DNA of 64,000 nucleotides from Chroococcus sp. CMT-3BRIN-NPC107 (lineage in GTDB: Bacteria; Cyanobacteriota; Cyanobacteriia; Cyanobacteriales; Chroococcidiopsidaceae): NCBI GenBank assembly GCA_019359635.1, contig JAHHGY010000009.1, positions 1 to 64,000 on the forward strand, read 5' to 3'. A program made the position numbers and the translations under genes. The first letter of the stretch is position 1. Each line of letters begins with the position of its first letter. Below are positions 33,889 to 44,430 of this stretch, piece after piece. The notes under the pieces are model-generated. The model did not search any database. It saw only the letters and a list, made by a program, of their open reading frames with translations, and was not told where the DNA came from.

Positions 33889-36570
33889 ATGTCTCAAGAC
33901 AAAGAAGCGGAAATTAAATATCAGTTTTTAGAAGAAGTTGAAGAACATATTAGAGAGATTGAATCGGCGCTGTTAGAACTAGCAAGCACCAATAGCGATC
34001 GCACTGACGGTATATTAAGAGCCGCCCACTCAATTAAAGGTGGTGCAGCAATGATGGGGTTTGAAACTTTGAGCAAATTAGCTCATCGTTTGGAAGATTT
34101 TTTTAAAATCTTAAAGGCTCAACCAAACTTAATCGATTCAGAAGTAGAACAATTATTGCTAGTTGGGGTAGATTGTTTAAGCCAAGTAGTCAAATTAAAT
34201 TTTCGCGGTGACTTAAATGACGAGCAATGGTTAGAAACAGCGAATCCAGCTTTTGAGCGACTACACATTATCCTTGGCGAGAGTCAACCATCTTCAGATA
34301 CCCTGGCGATGATGTCTGAAGATGGGCAAAACATGGCAGGATTGATTTTTGAAACAGAAGTAGAAGAATATTTACAGCGCTTAGAATCGCTGCTAACTGC
34401 AAATCTTCAAGATGTTGACTTGCAAGCAGAAGTAACGCTGATGGCGCAAGAATTGAGCAGTTTGGGCGAAATGTTACAAATACAAGCTTTTACTAGCTTG
34501 TGCGAGTCTGTCGTGCAGCAATTAGCAGCAAATAGCGATCGCGCTCCAGAAATCGCTAAACTTGCTTTGCAAGCTTGGCGCACCTCGCAAGCAACGGTAT
34601 TAGTCGGCGAACTTCATACCCTACCTAAAAGTATAATTGCCATCGAGGATAGTCAAGAAGACTCGCAACTGCTCGATTGCCTTGGGGAAACAGACTTAGA
34701 ATTTTTCCAGCTAGAGGAGGAATTAGTACCATCTAAAGGACTGGAAGAAAACACTAAAAGCGTCAGTTTGTCAAGATTAGCAGAAACTAAAGATAGCCAA
34801 GAAGATTTAGACAGCACAGTACGAGTACCAACTAAACTACTCGATCGCCTAAATGATTGGTTTGGAGAACTAACTATTGCTCGTAATAGCGTTAATGTAT
34901 ACACAGAAAGACTCCGCAGCTTGAGTAGTTTACTCAAATTACGAGTGCGGACAATGCAAAACTTAGATAGTAACTTATTAGTTAGCCAAGCAAATATTAC
35001 CGAAGAAAGCGATCGCTACTTGTTGCCTCAAGCTATGGTTCAAGACCTCGTACGGCTGCAAGAAGTTACTAACGATATTGACCTAACTTTAGCAGAAGCC
35101 GAGCAAAGCGTTAGCGAATTAAACCGAGTTGCCAAGCAGTTGCAAGCAAGTTTAACTAAAGTTAGAATGCGACCTTTTGCCGATTTAGTAGCTAGATTTC
35201 CCCGATTTATTCGCGAACTTTCTGCCGAGTATGGCAAAAATGTCGAACTTAAAATTAGCGGCGAACATACTTTAATCGATCGCACTATTTTAGAAGCATT
35301 AAATAATCCTTTAATGCACCTGCTACGCAATGCCTTCGATCATGGAATCGAAAAACCAGAAATTCGCTCTAGCTTAGGTAAAAAAGCAGTAGGAATAATT
35401 GAAATTAAAGCAGCCTATCAAGGCAACCAAACTATAATTACTGTCAAAGATGATGGTAGTGGCATAAATTTAGATGAGATTCGTTCTAAAGCTCAAATAC
35501 TAGGTATCGAGCCTCATAGTAGCGAGGAGCAACTTTTAAGTCTAATTTTTGAACCAGGATTTAGCACGGCAAGTCAAGTTACGGCTTTGTCTGGTAGGGG
35601 TGTAGGTATGGATATTGTGCGAACTAACTTAAGGCAAATTCGCGGCGATATCAAAGTCGATACTCGCTCAGGAGTAGGCACAACCTTTACTCTCAGCGTT
35701 CCCTTAACTTTATCCGTTGCCAAAGTAATTTTAGTTGAAAGTAATGGGATGCTACTAGCGTTTCTCAGCGATTCGATTGGAGAAATGCTTTTACCCACTG
35801 CTAACCAATTTTGCGAAATTGCTGGCAAGGAAGCTATTAGTTGGGAAGGATGTATCGCGCCTTTAATTCGTCTAGATCGATGGTTGAAACCACCGCAAAA
35901 AGTCGAGCCGTTGGTGAAGGACAAACCAATGGTTTTAACTGTCGAGCATAATAACGAATGGGTAGGATTGTTAGTAAACAGTTCTTTAGGCGAACAGGAA
36001 GTAGTAATTCGTCAAGTAGAACCGGGTATACCGATGCCTTTAGGCTTTAGTAGCTGTGCGATTTTAGGGGATGGGAGAGTTGCACCAGTAGTAGATGTTC
36101 CGGCAATGCTTGATTGGATTGCAAGTTGCGATCACGCTTTTGCCGATCTTCCCCCAAAAATTATCGATTTAGAATTAGAAAGTAAAAAAGACACAATTTT
36201 GGTAGTAGATGATTCTATCAATGTCCGCCGTTTTTTATCGCTAACTTTAGAAAAAGCTGGCTACCGAGTAGAACAAGCTCAAGATGGACAAGAGGGTTTA
36301 GAAAAACTGTTGACTGTGCCAATTAAAGCCGTAATTTGCGATGTTGATATGCCTCGCTTGGATGGTTACGGTTTTTTAGGACAAGTAAAATCTAATCCAA
36401 CATTCAAACAATTGCCTGTAGCGATGTTGACTTCTCGCAATGGACAAAAAGATCGCCAGTTAGCCATGCAGTTAGGAGCCACAGCTTACTTTTCTAAGCC
36501 TTATAACGAACACGAATTGCTGCAAGCTATTAGGCAAATGCTAACTAACAATTCTTCACAAAAAGCTTAA
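33889..36570 (+). CDS. pixL: Hybrid CheA-type histidine kinase PixL
   Basis: The 893-residue protein has an N-terminal HPt domain with the phosphorylated His at about residue 47 (AAHSIKGGAAMMGF). A second helical segment lies at about 160-250. The dimerisation and HATPase_c domains follow, with N box HLLRNAFDHGIE, G1 VKDDGSGINLDEI and G2 GRGVGMDIVRTNL. A CheW-like domain runs from about 610 to 745. A C-terminal receiver (about 770-885) has ILVVDDSINVRRFL, VICDVDMPRLDG and YFSKPYNE. This is the PixL/PilL-type hybrid that takes signals from PixJ-PixI. It is separated from pixGHIJ by the PP2C and kinase genes and lies on the opposite strand, so it needs its own promoter. Confidence 0.9.
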   Translation: MSQDKEAEIKYQFLEEVEEHIREIESALLELASTNSDRTDGILRAAHSIKGGAAMMGFETLSKLAHRLEDFFKILKAQPNLIDSEVEQLLLVGVDCLSQVVKLNFRGDLNDEQWLETANPAFERLHIILGESQPSSDTLAMMSEDGQNMAGLIFETEVEEYLQRLESLLTANLQDVDLQAEVTLMAQELSSLGEMLQIQAFTSLCESVVQQLAANSDRAPEIAKLALQAWRTSQATVLVGELHTLPKSIIAIEDSQEDSQLLDCLGETDLEFFQLEEELVPSKGLEENTKSVSLSRLAETKDSQEDLDSTVRVPTKLLDRLNDWFGELTIARNSVNVYTERLRSLSSLLKLRVRTMQNLDSNLLVSQANITEESDRYLLPQAMVQDLVRLQEVTNDIDLTLAEAEQSVSELNRVAKQLQASLTKVRMRPFADLVARFPRFIRELSAEYGKNVELKISGEHTLIDRTILEALNNPLMHLLRNAFDHGIEKPEIRSSLGKKAVGIIEIKAAYQGNQTIITVKDDGSGINLDEIRSKAQILGIEPHSSEEQLLSLIFEPGFSTASQVTALSGRGVGMDIVRTNLRQIRGDIKVDTRSGVGTTFTLSVPLTLSVAKVILVESNGMLLAFLSDSIGEMLLPTANQFCEIAGKEAISWEGCIAPLIRLDRWLKPPQKVEPLVKDKPMVLTVEHNNEWVGLLVNSSLGEQEVVIRQVEPGIPMPLGFSSCAILGDGRVAPVVDVPAMLDWIASCDHAFADLPPKIIDLELESKKDTILVVDDSINVRRFLSLTLEKAGYRVEQAQDGQEGLEKLLTVPIKAVICDVDMPRLDGYGFLGQVKSNPTFKQLPVAMLTSRNGQKDRQLAMQLGATAYFSKPYNEHELLQAIRQMLTNNSSQKA

Positions 36571-36574
36571 TTAA

Positions 36575-38872
36575 CTATTTTTCGATTTCAGCCATTGGCA
36601 ATAGTAAATTATTCTCAATTTTTTGTCTCACCGATCGGCTCATATAGCTATTAGTACGCAGACAACTGACTAATAATTGATTAGCTTCATAATACTTTTT
36701 TAGCTTGTCCCATTCGTGATAATTAAAGTCCCATCTATAACCAAAATCTCGATGAGAAATCGTTAGCGCTCTTAATTCTTCCGTCCAGTTATAATTATTT
36801 GCTTCCCACCATTGTTTAAACTTTTCGCCGTTATCCACCCAAGGTATCTGCTTCTCTAATTGAAGTATAGCCCCTTCGAGTTGGCGATCTACCTGCCGCG
36901 ATCGCTCTTTGGTTCTTCCTAATACATTTTTTAACACTTGCATAGGTTGACTTGCAAAATCGAGAATATAATTAAGAGTCAAAGTTCGATCTAAAGCCAA
37001 ATCCAGCGCTAAATCGGCGCAAAGTTCTCGTGTAAAACCAGCATCTAGCATTCTTGCTAAATCGAGCGCCCCACCTACAGAATTTTGTTTTCTAGCAATA
37101 TCCAAATCTAAATAAAAAGCTCTAATATTGTTTAACTTATGCTTTGAAGATACTTCTATAGATTTTCTGTTTAACCAAATAAGAAAATCTTGCAGCTTTT
37201 TATCTTCAGCAATTAGCCGATCGATTTTTTCTTTCATCATTGACAGCAAATAATCGGCATTTCGCAACCTACCAACGGTTAGTAAAAAAACTTCTCGCCA
37301 GCGGTTGTCGGTTATATTATTAACTAATTCGCGCAACGTTGTTTCTAAAACTTGCGGATCGGAAATTGAAACAATTTCATTAGCAGTAAAATACTCTTGA
37401 AAACTTAAGTGAGAGAAAGAGTAAATTCCTCGCGCTCTTTCTACCAATAGTCCGTGTTGAGATTCAATTGATTTAATCACTGCTTCGCTATCTAGTTGTA
37501 ACACCTCCGCTTCTGTACTAACATTAGGCAAATTGCAAATATAATTAGCTATATGTTGCTCTAATTCGATTTGTTTAAAAAAATAGTCACCTCGTTTAAA
37601 GGTTAATAGAGCAATTTGGCTAAGTAAATCTTCTTTATGCTGTAAAGATAACTTTTTATATATTTGCTCCCGCTCAATATTTCGTTTTGCATCCCACTTG
37701 CGTAATAACAAATGCAAACCTTCTCGATAAAGTTCGGAAATATTAGTAGGAAAATCACCTATTTCTTCAAATATCAAACACAACATAGTTAGCAATAATG
37801 GATTAGTTGCTAGTTCCTGAATCGGTGGGTTTCTACGGAGTTTTTCTAAAAACTTGTGGATTTTAGCTAGGTCTTTTTTGGCAAACCATTTTTGGGTAAA
37901 ATTAGTTATTTGCTGTTCATCAAAGTCAGCAATTTCTACTTCAGTAAATTGTTCTAAAGTGTATTCGTGAGTAGCAATTCGACAAGTAATAACGAAATAG
38001 TTTTTATAAAATTTTTCGCTGAAAGTATGTACTTCTTGCAATACGCGATGGCAATCTACTTCTTTGACTTCATCAAGTCCATCTAGTAATACTAAACCTC
38101 TACCTTGACTTAATACTAGCTCTGCGGTTTCCTGGTCATCAATTCCGTAACTATTAAATTGCTCTGTTACGTAATCTAATAAACGATCGCAATTTTCACT
38201 TTCAGCAAAGTCTTTAAGAGTAATAAAAATTGGCAATTTATCTACTTCTATTCTGCCGTAGTTACATTGGATGGCTAGATGTTTTAAGAAAGTTGTTTTT
38301 CCCGATCCTGGTTTACCTAAAACAATCAGTTTAGGATATTTTATTAATGCTTCTACTCCTGGTAATCGATTTTGGAGAATCTGCCCTAAACCAGGACGCT
38401 CGAAATTACTAGCAGCGCATATTTTGAGTAATTCTGCAACGCCTAGCCGCCGTCGCCCAATAATTTTTTCTAAGACATTGACGTTAGTATAAATATCATC
38501 TAACCCAATAGGCTGTGACATATCTAGCACTCGCATCATACCGCACCTCTGCTGAATACTAGAAAATCCTTTTACTCTGATTTCTTGAATTAAAGCATCA
38601 ATATCGCGATCGCTAATGCTTTTTTCTGGTGGTGCAATTACGTTGTCTTCTACTTCAGCAACTTCTTGCCAAGATAATTGTAGCCTTTGACAAATGTGAT
38701 GAAAATTCTCTTTACCTACAGGTTTTCCCGCAAAAAACTTTTGCAATGTAGCGCGTGAGATTTCTAAATTTGCGGCTAAGTCAACTTTGGTGGGAAACGC
38801 CAAAACAGCTTGGCTGGCGAGTTTGAGTCCTTGGGCTGACGCTTTTAGCGATCGCTTTGCTCTTAATACCAT
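36575..38872 (-). CDS. HTH-NACHT NTPase (NLR-like)
   Basis: The 765-residue protein has an N-terminal helix-turn-helix-like domain (about 20-75, FPTKVDLAANLEISRATLQKFF). A linker follows, then a NACHT STAND NTPase with Walker A VLGKPGSGKTTFL (about 184-196) and extended Walker B GLVLLDGLDEV (about 250-260). NACHT helical domains and a C-terminal alpha-helical domain come next, with LKKYYEANQLLVSCL and SRSVRQKIENNLLLP, recurrent in cyanobacterial NACHT proteins. Bacterial NACHT proteins include phage-sensing immune ATPases, and others may be regulators. No effector nuclease or partner gene is adjacent. It converges on pixL with four bases between stop codons. The 38873-39665 gap lies upstream. 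Confidence 0.82.
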   Translation of the reverse strand: MVLRAKRSLKASAQGLKLASQAVLAFPTKVDLAANLEISRATLQKFFAGKPVGKENFHHICQRLQLSWQEVAEVEDNVIAPPEKSISDRDIDALIQEIRVKGFSSIQQRCGMMRVLDMSQPIGLDDIYTNVNVLEKIIGRRRLGVAELLKICAASNFERPGLGQILQNRLPGVEALIKYPKLIVLGKPGSGKTTFLKHLAIQCNYGRIEVDKLPIFITLKDFAESENCDRLLDYVTEQFNSYGIDDQETAELVLSQGRGLVLLDGLDEVKEVDCHRVLQEVHTFSEKFYKNYFVITCRIATHEYTLEQFTEVEIADFDEQQITNFTQKWFAKKDLAKIHKFLEKLRRNPPIQELATNPLLLTMLCLIFEEIGDFPTNISELYREGLHLLLRKWDAKRNIEREQIYKKLSLQHKEDLLSQIALLTFKRGDYFFKQIELEQHIANYICNLPNVSTEAEVLQLDSEAVIKSIESQHGLLVERARGIYSFSHLSFQEYFTANEIVSISDPQVLETTLRELVNNITDNRWREVFLLTVGRLRNADYLLSMMKEKIDRLIAEDKKLQDFLIWLNRKSIEVSSKHKLNNIRAFYLDLDIARKQNSVGGALDLARMLDAGFTRELCADLALDLALDRTLTLNYILDFASQPMQVLKNVLGRTKERSRQVDRQLEGAILQLEKQIPWVDNGEKFKQWWEANNYNWTEELRALTISHRDFGYRWDFNYHEWDKLKKYYEANQLLVSCLRTNSYMSRSVRQKIENNLLLPMAEIEK

Positions 38873-39665
38873 AATATAGTTTGAATAACTTATGCAGTTA
38901 ACTTGGTTACTTATAAATCCAAAAAAGATTTGATAATAAGATAAAAAATTAAAATAATTGCCTTCTTAAAGGATGCAGATTTAAGGCATAATATTTCTAA
39001 CTCACGCTTTTATGCTGCCAGTTAATTTAAACTAGCTTTGTAATAAGTAAAAATATTTAATTTATTTTGTACAGATAACTAATACACTATTAAATCATAA
39101 AATCCTCTTATATGATATTCTTTTCGCAAAATAAGTACAACTGAGTAATTTGTTACTAAAATCTCTGATTTTTAGTACCTTTTATACCAAAAAACTAAAT
39201 AAATCGGCTTATAAATTCGTAAATTTTTAACATCATTAGCGGTTAAAACCTTCATTAAGGCTGATAGTTACTACTAACTTAGAAAGATTATTCACATAAG
39301 CTAAGATTATGGATCTTTAGATAGATGCGAGTGAAAGTAGCAAAAAAGCACTTGCGAAAAGAAATCAAGTATATATAATTATTTGACATGGCAGAATAAT
39401 AGCGCGGCATTTTGCTATCGCTAGGAAAAAGTGATAGATACAAGTAGTTAGCAGCCCAAACAGGAGATTGACAAGCATTCGTGCAGGTCAAATTATCTTA
39501 GGTGTAAGTAATTGGTATCAACCAAGTTTTGGGCGATCGCTAATGTCCTTAAAGAAACGACTAAATGTTGGCGTTTAACAGCGATCGCGCGTTTTAGCTG
39601 ATGATGTGGATAATGGTGTTGACTAGCACATCTATAATTAACAAAATGGAAAGTAATTTTCATCA
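38873..39665. other. 793-bp A/T-rich gap upstream of kdpA and the NACHT gene
   Basis: This gap lies between divergent genes. I see no convincing gene: small frames on either strand lack start context and family resemblance. A hairpin of 8-bp arms (TACTAAAA 39154-39161, TTTTAGTA 39170-39177) and HIP1 sites near 39533 and 39581 are present. Promoters for kdpA and for the NACHT gene must lie here, but none is clear. Confidence 0.45.
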
Positions 39666-41351
39666 ATGTTGCAAGGAATTTTTCAAATTGCTTTGACGCT
39701 ATTACTAATAATAGCGATCGCCTATCCTCTTGGTAGATACATAGCTCGTTTGTTTTTAGGGCAGAAAACCATCCTCGACCCGTTAATGAATCCTGTAGAG
39801 AGCATTCTTTACAAATTAGGCGGCGTACAGGCAAAAGACAACATGACGGGCTGGCAGTACGTTAGAGCAATACTATATAGCAACCTAGTCATGGGCATAA
39901 TAGTATTTTTGCTCCTTAGCACTCAAGGATTTTTACCTTTAAACCCTACAGGCTTAACTGCTCCAGTTTGGCACTTATCTTTACACACAACAATTTCTTT
40001 TTTAACTAATACCGACCAGCAGCACTACTCTGGTGAAACAACGTTAAGTTATCTCGCTCAAGTATTAGGGCTGGGATTTTTAATGTTCACCTCAGCAGCA
40101 ACGGGTTTATCAGTAGGTATTGCTTTTATTAAAGGCTTGACGGGACGACCATTAGGCAACTTCTACGTCGATGTAACTATTTCCATTACCCGAATACTGC
40201 TACCGCTATCTTTTGTGGGTGCAATATTGCTAGTAATTTTAGGCGTACCCGAAACCCTAGCCGCCCCCGCAACCGTTACAACTTTAGAAGGAGCAACTCA
40301 AACCATTGCCAGAGGGCCTGTAGCTCATTTTGAAGCGATTAAACAATTAGGAGAAAATGGCGGCGGTTTTTTTGCCATCAACTCCGCGCATCCGTTTGAA
40401 AATCCTAATCCAACGACAAACTTACTCGAAACTTTGGGAATGGTATGTATTCCCGCCGCGTTGATTTTTACTTACGGCATAATTGCCGGAAATCTCAAAC
40501 AAGCGTGGCTGTTATTTGGGATGGTATTTATAATTTTTACCTTTTTAACTTTCCTCACCGCCGTAGGAGAATTTCAAGGAAACCCGTTAGTAAACGCCCT
40601 TCTAGATACACCGCAACCAAATTTAGAAGGCAAAGAAGTTAGGTTTGGCTGGGCGCAAACCGCGCTATGGGCAGTTACAACTACCGGGACTATGTGCGGT
40701 GCAGTCAATGGAATGCACGATTCGCTAATGCCTAACGGCGGCTTTTCCACCTTACTCAATATGTTTTTACAAATTGTTTGGGGCGGTCAGGGAACGGGAA
40801 CAGCGTATTTGTTTATTTACTTAATTTTGTCGGTATTTGTCACCGGATTAATGGTAGGGCGTACCCCAGAATTTTTGGGGCGCAAAGTAGAACAACGAGA
40901 AATTGTCCTTGCTAGTGTAGTCTTACTCGTTCACCCCATTGTAGTTTTAATCCCCAGTGCCATTACCCTGGGCTTTGCCGATGCTTTATCGGGAATTAGT
41001 AACCCAGGATTTCACGGGCTTTCGCAAGTAGTGTACGAATACACCTCCGCCGCCGCTAATAATGGTTCGGGTTTTGAGGGATTAGGAGACGCAACTTTGT
41101 GGTGGAATCTCAGCACGCTTGTAAGCTTACTAGCAGGGCGTTACGTACCGATTATTGCTATTTTGCTGTTAGCTGACAGTATGAGGCAAAAGCAACCCGT
41201 ACCCGAAACTTCTGGCACATTGAGAACCGATACGTTTTTATTTACGGCAGTTACCGCCGGAATAATTTTAGTTTTGGGCGTACTGACATTTTTTCCAGTT
41301 CTAGCTTTAGGGCCAATTGCGGAAGCTTTTAGTATTGCAAGTCAGCAGTAG
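39666..41351 (+). CDS. kdpA: K+-transporting P-type ATPase, channel-like subunit KdpA
   Basis: The 561-residue membrane protein has about ten segments and the K+-selectivity loops of the KdpA/SKT family. These include [38 protein letters not shown] and [21 protein letters not shown]. It binds and passes K+ in the high-affinity Kdp complex of the plasma membrane, driven by KdpB. It heads a four-gene operon (A, B, a small F/G-like gene and C). Expression is normally induced by K+ limitation or osmotic stress. Confidence 0.96.
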   Translation: MLQGIFQIALTLLLIIAIAYPLGRYIARLFLGQKTILDPLMNPVESILYKLGGVQAKDNMTGWQYVRAILYSNLVMGIIVFLLLSTQGFLPLNPTGLTAPVWHLSLHTTISFLTNTDQQHYSGETTLSYLAQVLGLGFLMFTSAATGLSVGIAFIKGLTGRPLGNFYVDVTISITRILLPLSFVGAILLVILGVPETLAAPATVTTLEGATQTIARGPVAHFEAIKQLGENGGGFFAINSAHPFENPNPTTNLLETLGMVCIPAALIFTYGIIAGNLKQAWLLFGMVFIIFTFLTFLTAVGEFQGNPLVNALLDTPQPNLEGKEVRFGWAQTALWAVTTTGTMCGAVNGMHDSLMPNGGFSTLLNMFLQIVWGGQGTGTAYLFIYLILSVFVTGLMVGRTPEFLGRKVEQREIVLASVVLLVHPIVVLIPSAITLGFADALSGISNPGFHGLSQVVYEYTSAAANNGSGFEGLGDATLWWNLSTLVSLLAGRYVPIIAILLLADSMRQKQPVPETSGTLRTDTFLFTAVTAGIILVLGVLTFFPVLALGPIAEAFSIASQQ

Positions 41352-41405
41352 CAACAGCTATTAAACTTCGAGATTAGCAATTTTACCAATTACCTATTAC
41401 CCATA

Positions 41406-43484
41406 ATGGATGCCAATACTAAACCTGTTGCCCCTCATTCGTCACGCCGAAATAAGCCCAAAGCTAACACTAAAGAGATTTATTCAAGAGCTATCAAAGA
41501 GGCTTTTGTCAAGCTAAATCCCAAGCAATCGATCAAAAACCCTGTAATGTTTTTGGTTTGGATAGGAACAATTGTTGTTGCTTTACTAACTATCGATCCA
41601 AATTTATTTGGTCCCGTTCAAGGGGAGAATTTACGGCTATTTAACGGTTTGATTGCCTTAATTTTGTTTTTCACTGTAGTATTTGCTAACTTCGCTGAAG
41701 CAGTAGCCGAAGGACGGGGTAAAGCTCAAGCCGATGCGTTGCGATCAACCAAATCAGACACGATCGCCCGTAAGCTATTACCAGATGGTTCGATAGAAGA
41801 AGTTTCTTCCACCACCCTCCACCAAGGAGATACGGTTAAAGTAATTGCAGGCGATGTTATTCCCGCCGATGGTGAAGTTATAGCCGGAGTAGCATCGGTA
41901 GATGAATCGGCAATTACTGGCGAATCTGCGCCCGTACTGAAAGAACCAGGATCGGATGTAGCGAGTTCTGTGACTGGGGGAACGCGGATTTTATCAGACG
42001 AATTAACAATTGGGATCACGTCAGATCCGGGCAAAGGCTTTATCGATCGCATGATTGCCTTAGTAGAAGGTGCGGAACGCTCTAAAACCCCAAACGAAAT
42101 AGCTTTAACGGTATTACTAGCGGTGCTAACGCTGGTATTTTTGTTTGTAGTGGCAACTTTAAGCGCGATCGCAAGTTATGTTGGTAGCTCGGTTAGCGTT
42201 ACGGTTTTAGTTGCTTTACTGGTGGCATTAATTCCCACAACTATTGGCGGCTTGCTAAGTGCGATCGGGATTGCGGGGATGGATAGGGTAGCTCAATTTA
42301 ACGTCATTGCCACCTCTGGAAGGGCGGTAGAAGCTTGCGGCGACGTGAATACCTTAGTTTTAGACAAAACTGGGACAATTACTCTAGGGAACCGCCTAGC
42401 AGAAGAATTTATCCCTGTTAACGGTCACTCAATGGCAGATATTGCCAAGGTAGCGTTGGCGGCTAGTGTCTTTGACGAAACGCCGGAAGGTAAATCGATT
42501 GTACGGTTAGCAGAAAAATTAGGCGCAACCGTAGATTTTGACCGCAATGCAGCCGAAGGGTTAGAGTTTTCGGCTAAAACCCGGATGAGTGGCACAAATT
42601 TACCCGATGGGAGAGAAACGAGGAAGGGTGCTGTAGATGCGGTGAAGGGCTTTGTGCGATCGCGTAGTGGAACTTTAACGCCCGAACTTGATACAGCTTA
42701 TGAACGAGTTTCTAATCTTGGTGGCACGCCTTTAGCTGTAGCTTTAAATAACGATGTCTACGGGGTAATTTATTTAAAAGACATTATCAAGCCTGGTATC
42801 CGCGAACGTTTCGACCAATTGCGGCGCATGGGTGTACGCAGCGTCATGTTGACGGGAGATAACCGAATTACGGCTTCGGTAATTGCGGCGGAGGCGGGAG
42901 TTGATGATTTTATTGCTGAAGCTACCCCCGAAGACAAAATCGAAGTTATTAAGCAAGAACAAGCTCAAGGCAAATTAGTAGCCATGACTGGCGACGGCAC
43001 TAATGACGCTCCAGCTTTAGCACAAGCAAATGTAGGCGTGGCAATGAATACAGGGACACAAGCCGCCAAAGAAGCCGCAAACATGGTCGATTTAGACTCC
43101 GATCCCACAAAACTTATTGATATTGTCGCAATTGGCAAGCAATTACTAATTACGCGCGGTGCTTTAACTACTTTCTCCATTGCTAACGATATTGCGAAAT
43201 ACTTTGCCATTATTCCCGTAATCTTTGCTTCGGCGCGGTTGGATAGTCTTAATATCATGCGCTTAACTAGCACTAATTCCGCCGTATTAGCCGCGCTGAT
43301 TTATAACGCTTTGATTATTCCAGCTTTGATTCCTTTAGCGTTAACAGGTGTAAAATTTAGACCTTTGACGGCGAATCAGTTGTTGCAAAGGAATATTTTA
43401 ATTTATGGTTTAGGGGGAGTGATTGCGCCCTTTATAGCAATTAAAATCATCGATCTTGCGATCGCATTTGTTGGTTTAGCTTAG
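41406..43484 (+). CDS. kdpB: K+-transporting P-type ATPase, catalytic subunit KdpB
   Basis: The 692-residue P-type ATPase has the actuator motif [10 protein letters not shown], the phosphorylated Asp in [13 protein letters not shown], the nucleotide-binding segment and the hinge [15 protein letters not shown]. Membrane segments flank these domains. It hydrolyses ATP to drive K+ through KdpA. It follows kdpA by 54 bp, a stretch that contains the short A/C/T-rich repeat CCAATTACCTATTACCC just before the ATG. Confidence 0.96.
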   Translation: MDANTKPVAPHSSRRNKPKANTKEIYSRAIKEAFVKLNPKQSIKNPVMFLVWIGTIVVALLTIDPNLFGPVQGENLRLFNGLIALILFFTVVFANFAEAVAEGRGKAQADALRSTKSDTIARKLLPDGSIEEVSSTTLHQGDTVKVIAGDVIPADGEVIAGVASVDESAITGESAPVLKEPGSDVASSVTGGTRILSDELTIGITSDPGKGFIDRMIALVEGAERSKTPNEIALTVLLAVLTLVFLFVVATLSAIASYVGSSVSVTVLVALLVALIPTTIGGLLSAIGIAGMDRVAQFNVIATSGRAVEACGDVNTLVLDKTGTITLGNRLAEEFIPVNGHSMADIAKVALAASVFDETPEGKSIVRLAEKLGATVDFDRNAAEGLEFSAKTRMSGTNLPDGRETRKGAVDAVKGFVRSRSGTLTPELDTAYERVSNLGGTPLAVALNNDVYGVIYLKDIIKPGIRERFDQLRRMGVRSVMLTGDNRITASVIAAEAGVDDFIAEATPEDKIEVIKQEQAQGKLVAMTGDGTNDAPALAQANVGVAMNTGTQAAKEAANMVDLDSDPTKLIDIVAIGKQLLITRGALTTFSIANDIAKYFAIIPVIFASARLDSLNIMRLTSTNSAVLAALIYNALIIPALIPLALTGVKFRPLTANQLLQRNILIYGLGGVIAPFIAIKIIDLAIAFVGLA

Positions 43485-43491
43485 AAAAAAC

Positions 43492-43719
43492 ATGGAAATA
43501 ATTAATCTCTTAAACGCAATTGAATGGCGCAGGCAAAAAATGCCCCTATACGCCTTTTTACTACTTTGTTTTAATTTAGCGATCGCACCTGCCGTTTATG
43601 CTGCTGCTAGTGGCGCGTTAGAACGTCGTCATGCTTACGCTTTGGGAATACTAGGTTTATTGACCTTTGGACTTGTTGTTTACTTATTTGTAGTCGTTTT
43701 TCAACCGGAGCGATTCTAA
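43492..43719 (+). CDS. Small KdpF/KdpG-like subunit, 75 aa
   Basis: This short protein has two membrane segments. The C-terminal one (LGILGLLTFGLVVYLFVVVFQPERF) ends in the P-E-R-F tail typical of KdpF, the stabilising peptide of the Kdp complex. The extra N-terminal 45 residues include a second hydrophobic stretch and are not present in E. coli KdpF. Its position between kdpB and kdpC fits the kdpABGC order reported in Anabaena, where this gene is called kdpG. It starts eight bases after kdpB and ends three bases before kdpC. Confidence 0.75.
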   Translation: MEIINLLNAIEWRRQKMPLYAFLLLCFNLAIAPAVYAAASGALERRHAYALGILGLLTFGLVVYLFVVVFQPERF

Positions 43720-43722
43720 TTT

Positions 43723-44325
43723 ATGTCAGTAATTGGAGAAACTACTAGAGCAATTCGGATGACTTTAGTGTTATGGGTGCTAACGGCGATTATTTATCCG
43801 GTACTGGTTTTAGCAATTTCTCAAGTAGCGTTTCCCTCTCAAGCTAATGGTAGCTTAGTCCAAAATCTAGAGGGGAAAGTTGTTGGTTCGGCGTTAATTG
43901 GTCAAGCTTTTACTACTGAGCAATATTTTTCTACTCGTCCCAGTACCAGCACTTACAGCCAAGGAAAAGAGGCTGCACCGACGGGTTTATCGGGTGCTAG
44001 TAATCTTGCACCTAGCAATCCTGTCTTACTTGAACGCATTCAAAAAGAAGTTGGTAGGTTGCAAGAAATCGATATTCAACCTACCGCCGACTTAGTTTAC
44101 ACTTCTGGGAGTAGCTTAGATCCGCATATTACGGTAGCAAGTGCGATCGCGCAGTTGGAACGAGTCGCTACCGCGCGAAATTTATCTACTGAAGATATTG
44201 CACCATTAATTGCTAAACATACTCAAGGAAGATTTTTAGGTATTTTTGGCGAACCGGGGGTCAATGTTTTAAATTTAAACCGCGACCTTGATATTCTGGC
44301 TTTTTCTAATCAACAAAAGCAGTAA
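43723..44325 (+). CDS. kdpC: K+-transporting ATPase subunit KdpC
   Basis: The 200-residue protein has one N-terminal membrane anchor (MTLVLWVLTAIIYPVLVLAI) and a periplasmic domain. KdpC signatures are GSALIGQAF, FSTRPSTS, SGASNLAPSNP, YTSGSSLDPHITVASAIAQLERVA and GRFLGIFGEPGVNVLNLN. It stabilises the KdpAB complex and raises its affinity. It ends the operon. No kdpD sensor kinase follows, unlike in some Anabaena operons. Confidence 0.95.
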   Translation: MSVIGETTRAIRMTLVLWVLTAIIYPVLVLAISQVAFPSQANGSLVQNLEGKVVGSALIGQAFTTEQYFSTRPSTSTYSQGKEAAPTGLSGASNLAPSNPVLLERIQKEVGRLQEIDIQPTADLVYTSGSSLDPHITVASAIAQLERVATARNLSTEDIAPLIAKHTQGRFLGIFGEPGVNVLNLNRDLDILAFSNQQKQ

Positions 44326-44430
44326 GGAAAAATTTAGCCAAAATATCTTCAAACCCGTGTTAGTTTCTGTTAAATATTGGGAACCCTAGATAGTGTCAGG
44401 AGTAAACATTATCTACCCATCGGCTAAGTT

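Noticed and set aside
39288-39491. Minus-strand 67-codon ORF in the kdp upstream gap
   Set aside because: No family resemblance, atypical composition and no start context. Treated as chance.
39493-39834. Minus-strand 113-codon ORF upstream of and overlapping kdpA
   Set aside because: It overlaps the start of kdpA antisense, has no ribosome-binding site and no recognisable pattern.
41380-41405. CCAATTACCTATTACCC stretch before kdpB as a third copy of the dispersed repeat
   Set aside because: Only the low-complexity tail resembles copy A. The conserved core and inverted ends are absent.
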